Below, piece after piece: positions 54,345 to 64,000 of a stretch of DNA of 64,000 bases. The stretch is from Basidiobolus meristosporus CBS 931.73 (Eukaryota > Basidiobolomycota > Basidiobolomycetes > Basidiobolales > Basidiobolaceae). Where the stretch lies: positions 62,001 through 126,000 of the forward strand of contig MCFE01000186.1 in assembly GCA_002104905.1 (NCBI GenBank). Reading direction: 5' to 3'. Position numbers and translations under genes: made by a program. The notes below the pieces were generated by a model. It was not told where the DNA came from. It searched no databases and was given only the letters and a program-made list of their open reading frames with translations. The first letter of the stretch is position 1. Each line of letters starts with the position of its first letter.

Positions 54345-54655
54345 AACAAAAGGCCAGCAGAATACCATTATAATATCAGCTAAATTCCAAGGTTCTCTAA
54401 ACTTACAACTCTCAGTATCTCAGGTTCTAGCTATTTGGCAGACAAGCAGACATATATTCTAGGAGGCTAGGCCAAATAGCATTTATACCAAATTTGGTAA
54501 TAAGCTAACTTCTACTCCCACTAAGAATTGCAACTAAAAACTTGAAAGAAGAACACCCTCTGAATGCCAGCAAAATACCGTTAGAATACCATTAGAATAC
54601 CTGCAGATTATCAGATGAATTCCAAGTTTGGGATTTTTCATAGGGATTGAATAGC
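54345..54655 (+). repeat. Dispersed repeat, copy 2 (first at 18155-18470)
   Basis: It shares the order and spacing of sequence blocks with 18155-18470 over about 310 bp. A third, shorter piece (about 55565-55630) repeats the first 70 bp, starting at GGCCAGCAGAA. It is an island of repeat sequence within the gene-bearing part of the window. Confidence 0.65.
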
Positions 54656-57600
54656 ATGTTTAATCATTTAAGGGAACTTTGTAACTAGCACAATTGGTCT
54701 ACAATGGTGCCAGGAAGCTTCCTACAATGTTCGAAGTTTTTGGAAAGAAAGTGTGGAATACTATACAAGCTAATTCTAAAGAAATAAGCATGAATTTTTG
54801 GCTCAGCACAATGTTTGTACCTGTAAATTATCAGTATAATAACTAGTTGCTGGCCGCACATTTTGTAATCTATAATAATTCCTAGAAAGCTTACAAAACC
54901 CTTAGGAGGGGCAAATTTCTGGATGCAAGCACTTGATCTTTTAGCTACACCTAAATATCAACCTAACTTAGTCACTTAGATTATTACTACAAATCTAGAG
55001 AGTTCTGGCCAAATTCCTTATTGGTACTTGGAATATTTTCACCAAAACATTGGATACCCGGAACATATATATCTCAAAGCTGTCCAAGCTGCCTCAAGCT
55101 CTGTGCACATGCTTTTGGGATCTTTCTAAGCATATTCTATGTCTATATTTTGCCAGGCCATGTAAAAGTACATATACTACTTTAACATTCAATAAATCAT
55201 TAAGTGAAAACCCCATAATTTCCCTGTTCTCTCATTCACTTCCAATATCTCCAAAGCTCTTACAACCTATATTTGTATTACAGTATCATGTACACACTTC
55301 CCTATCAGCAATTTCAGAATTGAACTTTGCTTGTATTTTCCAATACCATTCAGTCACTTAAATAATCTTGTGATGATTTTCCACCATATTTATAGCCATA
55401 AATTTTGCTATGCAGTATTGTACATGATTATGAGCCCTGACCCTAATTTATAAATAGTTATAGACTTAACTCAGGTTGAATTTCTGCTGAGCTTTGCATG
55501 AAATTTGATACAGTCATTAGTAGCTTATGATAGCAATATATATGCCCTAAGAGAAAGAATTAACAAAAGGCCAGCAGAACTATGTCATACTATCAGCTGA
55601 ATTCCAAGTTTTGCAAAATTGACAATTGACGAGTTTTTTGATAGGTATTTAAATAGCTGAAGCAAACATTATTAGGCCTTGGCATAGAGGAATACAAAAG
55701 ATGTGACTGGTACTGTCGGAAGAGATGCAAGACAATACAATACAATGTTCATCAATTAATCCACTTCCTCCATGATATCAACCCGCTACAGCCCTAAAAT
55801 GATTCTTTGAAGCTTTGCAAGTAGAAGGGCAGATAATTTTGCATAATGCACTTACTGCTCACAATACCTTTGGCTACTATATTAGGCAAAAGTGCATTAC
55901 CATAATGAATGCATATGATGCTTAACTTAGAGCCTTATATACAATATTCAAGATTGTAAGTGATATGGAATAAAATAACTTAGGGCCTCCAGGATTGCGC
56001 TGAGCGGGTGTAGTTTCCATATCTTGAAAATTTAGCAATTCATTCATGGAAGAATCCGCAAGAATCTTAGCAGTAAAAAGATCCAGAATTGGTTAGTCGT
56101 GGTGCGCATGTCTATCCTAACCTAATGTGGATATTCACATATGTTACATCAATATACAACCCATAGACAAAGCCAAGTCTCTTCTCCATGTGCATGCAAA
56201 ATTTGTAATCACTTGGACAGAACCGAGAATGCACAGTGGTTGTGCGCTTATTTCAGAACAACCTCAGAAACTTCTAATCACCTTGCATATCCAAAAAGTA
56301 AGAGCAAGATGTCCAGTTAATATGGACCCTTCGGGTCGATTAGGTCAAATCTATATGAATCCATATGGTAGGCTAAGATCAATACACCGCTTGTTTGAAA
56401 TGAAAAGCACGCTTATGCATTCCGCTGTGGAATGGTGTACGCAAATGAAGCTAATCAAATGGTGATAACCAAAGATTCTAAGGACTGAGCTTGGCGTAAT
56501 TTGGAAATGGCGTAAGCAGTACTTGGCAACCTGGTAATACCCACATCTCGTAGGCCGTGCTGTACACTGCATATGTGACCAAACACAAACCCAGCTGACA
56601 GACTGAAAACGAAGTCATGACAGGTATAAGTGGTTTCGGAGACTGCAGCCAGCATCCAAGTGCATGCGAATCATCAGGAGAATATTACAATGCTGCAAAC
56701 TACAAAGTTGAGTCTCACCAGAACCAATTTCGCATGCTGACATAAGATCTTGGTGGAAGACTGGCCAGCCTTGGATTCTCTAGTATCTGGAAGATACTGC
56801 TCAATACCTAAAAGTATTACCGTACGTGTGTTCCACGATAAGACTAACTATGGAATCGTGAACCACGACCACTTTGGCACTAATTATTTGTAACCCAAGT
56901 GAGTGCACAAGGAAATATTTCCGTATCGCTCCATAAGACCAAGATACCTTCTTTGTCAGCCCACACACCTGACCCAAAAATAGCGATTCCACACGAAATG
57001 ATCTATATCAATCTGGAACTGTATACTCAATCCACGTTAAGGCAGAAAACCTAAAGCAATATCCTAAGCCACTCAATTCAGCGCAACCATCCCATGTCCC
57101 TATTTCAGCTTTCGAAGACTTTCCGAATCGACCTCCTCTTCCGGACTCTCCTGTCAGGTGGCGGCCGGGTGGCATCCCTTTGTTTCTTTCCACTGGCGTC
57201 GATTTCATTTGTCAGCGACCCTTCAGTTCTACTGACGGATGAAATGACGCTACCAATCTATAGGCGCATTCACGAACGAGAAGGTGGCTGCTCACTTGAC
57301 TTAATCCCACACCACAAACAATAGTCCAGGTGCCCTTGGACATGCACAAAGTGTCAATGGACGTCGTACCCGCTTGGTGATGCTTGATACAACTATTTGA
57401 GTACTATGCCTCACATACTTTGGGCTAAGGTTGCGAATGAAATGGTGCAGATGATATTCGCCTCGAAAGATCTCAACGTTCTGCGTGTATACAATACCCT
57501 TAGGATCGCAGCAGGAACAAACAGATACCCTCACTGTGACTCAACAACTCTATGAGAGTAATCCACTGTAGCCGTATTCAGGCTGGCAATATCTCCGTTG

Positions 57601-59839
57601 TGGCCGGTTGACATTCTATCAGCGATTGACTTCATCTCATGAATTAGCGGTCGTGGAGCCCTCGTTAAGCTCACCAGAAGGCGGGAAACAACACTCATAG
57701 CGGCATAGCAACACGCGGAAGCATATTTGAAATGGCTCTGATCGGATAAGGCATTTTGTACGTGTATCACATCGGCACACGCTTGACATGCAAAAAATGA
57801 AAACACCAGGTGTAGCATTTTGCCATGGGATGAACCAGCATCGAGAGATTGGGAACCTGGAGTCCGTACTCTCATAGAAGATTCCCAAATGGTGAATGAA
57901 CATACGTGAGATTTCAAGGGTTACCAATGTCGCAGTATTACAATATAACTAGTGGAACTAGAATCATTGGAGCTACTCATTTTCCTAGGATACATCCCAG
58001 TGACTCCGATTTAATCTCCGAGAGCGATCATAACTAAAAGAGGGATGTCATTCTGGGCAACGTATCGTCAACTGCGCTGGCGGTGCAAGCCAATCATGGC
58101 GGGCCTCACTCCCTCGACGTGAGTGGATGGATTCTGTAGCACGTTGTCATACATTAAAGTAGGCATCCTCATTGGGGAATCCCTTCACACCTCGCGGCCG
58201 CTCTGTAATTTGTCTGGGAGCAGCGTTTGGGATCTAGACCTAGAGGAGTGGTGACCACTGGCCAGAATGCAGCCAAGGAATTGCTTGACGCGAGCCTGGT
58301 GAACGAAGCGTACGCTGAATCGGAGTAATCTGCGGAGAGCCTTGGGGCTCCCTTGGTGGCCTACAATAGAAGTATCCGGTATGGCTGTCAAATAGGATAT
58401 AGTAGGCAATGCTGGGCTAGATGCTGCTGAGATTACCATTATAGTAATGGCAATCCTCACATTCGATAATATTCGGTACCATCGGGTGGATCTTCAGCAC
58501 CATTCATATTACCGGTTCCAAACTTTCCCAAGAAGATGAGTCAACTCAGGCAGCCTTCGAATCGGCGCGGCTATAGATTACGATGTAGTCTGTATGGCTG
58601 CGAGATGTGGTGCGCTATCTGTTCAGCATCAGATGATTAGTCTCCAGGTAATCATGATTTCATGTCATGTGGGAAACGTATCCTAGAAGTGGACGTCCAT
58701 TGTGATTATCAGCGAAGGGATCCCGTCTGCAGTTGGCAAGCAATCAACCAGTACAAAGCCGTGCCAAGCAAGTGATGGCTGGATCGAAGATCACGGATAT
58801 CATCTGCGAATTTCCAAACTTCGAAGCTTAACCCCAAGCCATTGTGCATCGGTGCGCTGGCGCCAGGCATGCATTCTGATGAGCGGTACATGGCGGAGTG
58901 CTCTAGAGTTTGCCTTCGTTTCTGCTGAATATTGATGAGCAGTGGCACAGTACCACCCTTATGTTTGGCTGTGAAGATTCGGCGGATCTAGTGGGTCAGC
59001 GAATTTATCTCTGCGCTCTCATCCCCCTGAGAATGGAGCGGTACCACAGAACTCAATTAGCAAAACACGAACCCACCACATAGCATCACCGGAATTCACA
59101 CCTCAACTGAGGTCATGGTTTGGCACCCCATTCTGCAATCTCTGTCGGCTGCGTGGTCGGCCTGCAACCGCCACTCATTAATAGAATAGAGTTGTATAGC
59201 TTCTCCAGCGGAGATCTATATTTGGACATCTCTTGGAGATAAAGCGTGGTCACATTCGATATGGTGATCCTGATCAGGTCGGATGGAATCCTACCCAGCC
59301 CATGTCGGACACGGTCGAAAACCGTCTTGGCTGCCAGGTATTTCTGGTTCGCGGCTATATTGGGCGAAATTACCCTGGAGTCCAATGTAACATCCCACAA
59401 TGAATCAGGAATTGGCCGACGTCTTCATGGCCACAGCTACCCAACTGAGCGATCAATTTGGGATTTCGAGAGCAGTCTTGTGCCAAATGAGAAGGTGCTG
59501 GAGCTCTGATCCGCTCAGTTACTTTTTGTGGTGATTCTTGAATGCTTTATCCCACACAACAACACTCCACCGTTGCGAGCCAATGGGATCCAGCGAATGT
59601 TATTCCCTTTCTCTCCCTCCTCCAGCAGCTCACGGACCCCTCAGCCAGACAATTTACTTTAAATGGCGTGGGCCGCGTTCTGAAGTCCTCAGATAAATCG
59701 CCCCTCCAGTACAACACATCTTGAAATATTTTCCTTGGAGCGTGAACACATCGTTTTATCCGCGCTTTGAATATTAGCGAGTACTCCATACACATCACCA
59801 CCAAGTCATTCTATCTCCACCCACATATAGATATACAAC
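54656..59839. other. Long intergenic region, no gene recognised
   Basis: The first 1.4 kb are AT-rich and repeat-like, with the short repeat piece at 55565-55630. The remainder is GC-balanced and resembles the other spacers here. Frames of 60-128 codons on both strands (for example 57917-57531 minus) show no domain. Bases just before 59840 are the presumed promoter and leader of the homeodomain gene. Confidence 0.45.
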
Positions 59840-61552
59840 ATGGAGTTCGGCCTTTCCGCTTCGTCGAATCAAACTTTCATCACGAGCTTGCCTATTTTCG
59901 AAACTTTCCACCAGTCACCAAACGGCGACTTCAGAACCTCTTTCTACAACCCCTTTGAGGTGAAACACAGGAAACGAACCACCAAGGGACAGTTCAAAAT
60001 CCTTGAGAAGGCGTTTTATGGGAATCCCAAGCCCAACAATGCAGCCAGGCGTACGTTGGCTCAGGAGCTGGGCATGACTCCTAGGGGAGTTCAGGTTTGG
60101 TTCCAAAATCGACGTGCCAAGGCCAAGAATTTGAAGAACCAAGAGAAAAGCCAGGACGATGTGTTCTCCGGAGAGACGGAGAACGAATTCGGCTTCGGGG
60201 ATGACAACTCCAGCTCGGATTCCGAGGGCAAATCACAGACTTGTGAGGATGAGGTGCCTCAAGTATCCACCACTGCCGTCGATCCGCCCACTACTAGTAC
60301 GCCACAGACCATAAGCAAGGAAACGACCAAAAAGACGAAAAAGCGCCACCATGATTCCAGCGAAAGCTCCCCTAAAAAGCCTAACCTAGGCCAAACAGCT
60401 CCAAGCAATCCACAATGCTACGCACAGCGCCAGAGTAATGCTGCCCAGCGATCATCGCGAAGGGATGGACTCGATGCTCAGTCACAACGCAAAAGACCGT
60501 TGGAATCCCAGGTTGAGTACTACCAAGCCAAACACCCCATCGGCGTGCCCAGCCCTGTCGATAGCTACGTTGAGTTCAGTGACCAGGGACACTCCATGCC
60601 GGGGTCCAAGTCTCACTGGGAGCCTTTTGGCTCCATGTCGCCCGCTGAGAACAACTTCCCCCCAGATCTCCTCAGCCCGATGTCTAGCTATGTATCCAAT
60701 GTTGTATCGGCCCCAATGTCGGTTTCCTCACTTCCAGATCACCTCCACGATTATGTCTCCACATATAGCTCGTCTGCGAACTCGTTTGCCGATGACCTCA
60801 GTAACCATAGCGATGTAGGAGGCCATCCGATGAATTTGCCCCCATCGGTCAACTTTGCAGTCAATACGAGGCGAAACTCCTGTCCCCCGGAATTCGTTGC
60901 CTCCTATGGTAGCATGGGCTTCGACCCCACCCAGAAACTGCAACTAGACACCATTGCCGAAAATATGCACTTCTTCAGTGAACCCGCCCACTTGGCCAAT
61001 CATCCACAAACCCCACCTTGCTTTGATACACAACAGCCGTCATCAGATGCTTCTTATTTCGTGATGCATGATTCGCTGGAGCCTTCATTCTCAAAGCCAG
61101 TCTACTTCCAGCTTTCTCATTCCGCTTCGTATGGTAATTTTGCAACGCATATGGGTGATGATGGCAAGCATCGAATGCGACGATTATCCGAGCCTCGAAT
61201 TGGCAAAGGCTACAATCTCGTGTCACTTTCCAATGAGGAGATTCTATTAAGCCACCAAGGTGTCCATCATCAACATCAACCACTCCTGTCCACCAATTCA
61301 GTTCCGCAATACGAGCCCGTAGGGCCTAGCACCTACATGCGAGGTCACAATATGATTCCAACTAATTGGGATATCCCAGAGAAAATTTCCAATAGCCTAC
61401 CCACCTCATATGCGATGGGTGTAGCCCACATAGCTCAACCAGGGATCCCTCTGGATGGGTCGATGTCTGCAGTGGGGGTTAGTACCACCGTGCCTTATAT
61501 GGACGACCTGAGCTACTCCGTCTATTCCGCTGGGGGTGCTTTCTCTCCTTAG
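59840..61552 (+). CDS. Homeodomain transcription factor
   Basis: This intronless gene encodes 570 aa. The homeodomain spans residues about 42-101. It is of standard length without the three-residue TALE insert, and recognition helix 3 contains Trp-Phe-Gln-Asn-Arg-Arg at 87-92 with the invariant Asn90. An acidic serine-rich segment follows (about 107-130), then a Lys-rich nuclear-localisation-like stretch (Lys-Lys-Thr-Lys-Lys-Arg). The rest is a long, Ser/Pro/His-rich tail without a domain, as usual for fungal activators. No HD partner gene is divergently paired with it and no mating-locus neighbours are seen. It fits the non-mating class of basidiomycete homeodomain regulators of growth and development; targets are unknown. 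The start at 59840 is the first in-frame Met. Confidence 0.9.
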   Translation: MEFGLSASSNQTFITSLPIFETFHQSPNGDFRTSFYNPFEVKHRKRTTKGQFKILEKAFYGNPKPNNAARRTLAQELGMTPRGVQVWFQNRRAKAKNLKNQEKSQDDVFSGETENEFGFGDDNSSSDSEGKSQTCEDEVPQVSTTAVDPPTTSTPQTISKETTKKTKKRHHDSSESSPKKPNLGQTAPSNPQCYAQRQSNAAQRSSRRDGLDAQSQRKRPLESQVEYYQAKHPIGVPSPVDSYVEFSDQGHSMPGSKSHWEPFGSMSPAENNFPPDLLSPMSSYVSNVVSAPMSVSSLPDHLHDYVSTYSSSANSFADDLSNHSDVGGHPMNLPPSVNFAVNTRRNSCPPEFVASYGSMGFDPTQKLQLDTIAENMHFFSEPAHLANHPQTPPCFDTQQPSSDASYFVMHDSLEPSFSKPVYFQLSHSASYGNFATHMGDDGKHRMRRLSEPRIGKGYNLVSLSNEEILLSHQGVHHQHQPLLSTNSVPQYEPVGPSTYMRGHNMIPTNWDIPEKISNSLPTSYAMGVAHIAQPGIPLDGSMSAVGVSTTVPYMDDLSYSVYSAGGAFSP

Positions 61553-64000
61553 GCGCCCTATCGACTTGTCTTTGGTGTATTCTGCACCAAGAGCACTCTT
61601 CTTCACCGCCAACACTATGTAAATAGCTACTCTATCTTGTATACTTGCCACCCCAGCCTATTTGGTCACTTGACCTTCCAGCTCTTAGTTTTGATGATTT
61701 TTCTAATTTATTCTGTTCCTCAGTATTATAATGTACAATAATGTATTTGACCATCTTTCTATCAATTTCTTTGCCATTCGGCACTAGTAAGTGCGCTTCT
61801 TTATTGCGATTAAACTGAACACTAGAAGTATCTTCCGCCTGGCAACCACTGTGTGCATGATTTCTACTCGTGATCTGGGGATAGCCAGTATCCTGGTGAA
61901 AGAGCATCTGGGTGGATGCAACGACCTGGGGACGATTGTCTGTGGTAAGCGCCGGAGATAATCAAGCTGCTCTTGCCTAGCACGAAGAAACCACCAATGC
62001 TGGGAACCATCACTCAGCTAACCTAAATCTTCGTCATATTGTATAGAATCTAGTGTTACTACGGATTGGGAAAATGGGAATTGCCATACGGCAGGAATGG
62101 AAATTGAGACAAATGGAACATTACCTCTCCAATTTTCATCGGACATTAATCCTGTATCTCTTCCGGATTCTTCTATATCATGCAGAGGCCGAATGGAGAG
62201 AATTCACAAGAGGCTGCTCAAGTGATGGACAATCATGGAGACATGTCATACCCACCTACGCTTTAGTCTATTACCCAGATGTTCATGATATCAGTGGCAC
62301 ATTGCATATTAACCACGATTTCAAGAGACTCGTAGAGTAAGGAAGCCTGGCTGCCTGATCACTCCCACGAGCGGTATAGTGTAATGGACCTGTGAGCTTG
62401 CGTTGGCCCCGTTGGGTGCAACAGCCAGTTCAAATACCTGAAAAGTCTCGACGGCTGTGTACACCTGAGCAGAACTTGTATTGGATTAAACCAAGTGGAG
62501 GTCATAAGGACATTTAGCATAAGCGCCGGTTTACCCCAGTACACACCAAACGACATTCGTATCTATATTCACATCCCCATCCAAATTTGTAACTATATTC
62601 TTATCTCCGCGCCATTTCTGCGATGTCCAACATTCAGCCCCCAGAGGCGTATATTAGCTTGCGATCAATTCAAAAGCGCGTGATCCTCCCAACAAGCATG
62701 TGGTATGCACGACGCTCGCCATGACGATTCAACTGGCAGAATGGCTCGAGACTATCTATAATGAGAATGCCAAAGATGCATTTTCGAAATAACCTTTTTG
62801 CGTAATACGATATAACCTATCGTAATTGAGTGGCCCTTTATGCAGATGACGCTGTAGCCGAGGAGGACACTTGATGCTCCCCAAAAACCAGACGTTAATA
62901 CATGTGTGGGAGGGTGAACAGCCAGACCAGCGCTTCAACAGCTCGAATCCCCCTAAAGAAATGGGTCTAGTCTTTGAAGAGAGGGTCGGGGCATTACTCT
63001 GACGTCACACCCTTCTCTTCTGGCCTCGTAGCCTGGTGCCGCTACCCAAACGCATGTAGCTTAATACGATGGACTGCATTACCGCAAGTATGCATGCCCG
63101 GGGGCAATTGGCACTGTGCAACTGGCACCTTATCTGTAGAATCGTTAATTGTTGCTCTTGTCGTTCGGACGGATAAGACATTCCCTACATCATTAAGTGC
63201 GAGGCAGCCTGATTGCGTTAGCATATCAAGATACGGAAGCCTGATTTTACCTGGAGTGCCCGTAAGCACCTTGTGCGTAAATCCTGTATAGAGCTCGCTG
63301 CTTATGTGTAGCTATCTGGCATATCCGTGGCATGATGACCATCGGGTATGTCACTGGGGATCCTTAATGCTCCTTGTGTGTTTGTTTATTTTCTGGCGGC
63401 AGTCAGCGCTGCACCACAATACCAGATCCATGCTGGACATCAGAGGTGCATGTCAAAAGAACGCTGATGCAGCTCGAATCCAGAATATATCGTGCTCTCT
63501 CTGACCTGTTGGTGCGGTAATCCCGAATCAATTTTGCTACGTGACCTGGGCACCACATTTGTTTGTGATTTTAAATCATTCCAACCATTCCAACTCGATT
63601 CAATAGAACTCGGAAGCTGTTGTGTCACCCGAGTGATGATGCTTTAATTTTCAAGCCAGTTCCTTCGGTCAATAAGCTCGATAGGCGCTTTATCGGGCTC
63701 TATCGAAGGGGATGTCTACTACTCCGCCAGGACTGAGGCGGATCGCCTCTTCGCAAGCCATCTATGCTTCAAAGATGGATGAGAATTTCCAACCTTCGTC
63801 GTCAGATAAATTGTATGATATTGGGCCATCTGATAGGTCTCCGTTGAAACTGAACGCGATCCACTGACCAATTGGGCCTCACGGCCATGATTAATATGTA
63901 ATACACTCAAGGTGACACCAGTATCTTGACATGACCGCAAATGGGCATTTCGAGAGCCATTTATTAAGAAAACAATCCTGGAGTGAGAATCAGGAAACAG
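61553..64000. other. 3' flank and spacer to the window end
   Basis: The region after the stop holds AT-rich 3'-UTR-like sequence (ATTATAATGTAC near 61725). I see no protein gene to the window end. A tRNA-like relic is noted separately at 62368-62450. Confidence 0.5.
62368..62450 (+). other. tRNA-like relic with A-box and B-box
   Basis: TAGTGTAATGG (62377-62387) fits a pol III A box and GTTCAAATACC (62428-62438) fits a B box, at tRNA-like spacing. Four outer bases can pair (CGAG with CTCG). The T-stem and anticodon stem do not form a full cloverleaf, and no T-run terminator follows. It may be a decayed tRNA or a SINE head. Confidence 0.25.

Noticed and set aside
57531-57917. 128-aa minus-strand frame in the upstream spacer of the homeodomain gene
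   Set aside because: It lacks any motif or splice partner and its composition is like that of the spacer. It is probably a chance frame.
59840-61552. Homeodomain gene as part of an HD mating-type locus
   Set aside because: No divergently paired HD1/HD2 partner, no neighbouring mitochondrial intermediate peptidase gene, and the gene has no introns. A single standard homeodomain fits a non-mating regulator better.

Overview
The window looks like nuclear DNA of a filamentous fungus, most likely a basidiomycete (Agaricomycete). The support is 54-63 bp GT-AG introns (one with a textbook TACTAAC branch site), a WNK-type kinase, a typical-length fungal homeodomain factor, Mig1/CreA-type C2H2 factors, and dense Ty3/gypsy and CACTA-type transposons. 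The species cannot be named from the sequence alone.

Positions 1-35.6 kb form an AT-rich, transposon-packed block in which I see no host gene. At least five copies of one 370-bp-LTR Ty3/gypsy family lie here. Copy 1 (1524-5710, +) is nested in an older minus-strand relic with a 4-bp target duplication. Copies A (5871-9438), B (9439-13099) and C (13100-14661) form a minus-strand array joined through LTRs. Copy D (21534-26473, -) is the most intact and also has a 4-bp target duplication. C's LTR is split by a 918-bp solo LTR of another family. From about 14.7 to 35 kb lie shattered copies of a CACTA (Tnp2/Transposase_21) element: the main copy has head-to-head ORFs, D sits in its accessory ORF, and an unidentified insert splits its transposase. 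Smaller rearranged copies follow. Two long palindromic foldback elements (about 36-745 and 16022-16753) and further dispersed repeats fill the gaps. No gypsy copy looks fully competent: inactivating lesions are shared between copies at different sites, which suggests defective templates were copied in trans.

Positions 35.6-64 kb are a more GC-balanced, gene-bearing block with long spacers. On + are an AlkB-like protein with a substituted iron-binding His (35930-36901), an eight-exon WNK-type kinase with a C-terminal SAM-like region (37535-39921), and two paralogous two-finger C2H2 proteins, each with a TATA box (41840-42493 and 45900-46559). On - are a GT8 glycosyltransferase with one intron (48552-47641) and a 1062-aa repeat protein (52919-49731). 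A homeodomain factor on + (59840-61552) closes the series. The genes are separately transcribed, with no cluster of one pathway. Three are transcription factors and one a signalling kinase. The most unusual single-gene observations are the altered AlkB-like active site and the exact 67-aa repeats of the large unrecognised protein.
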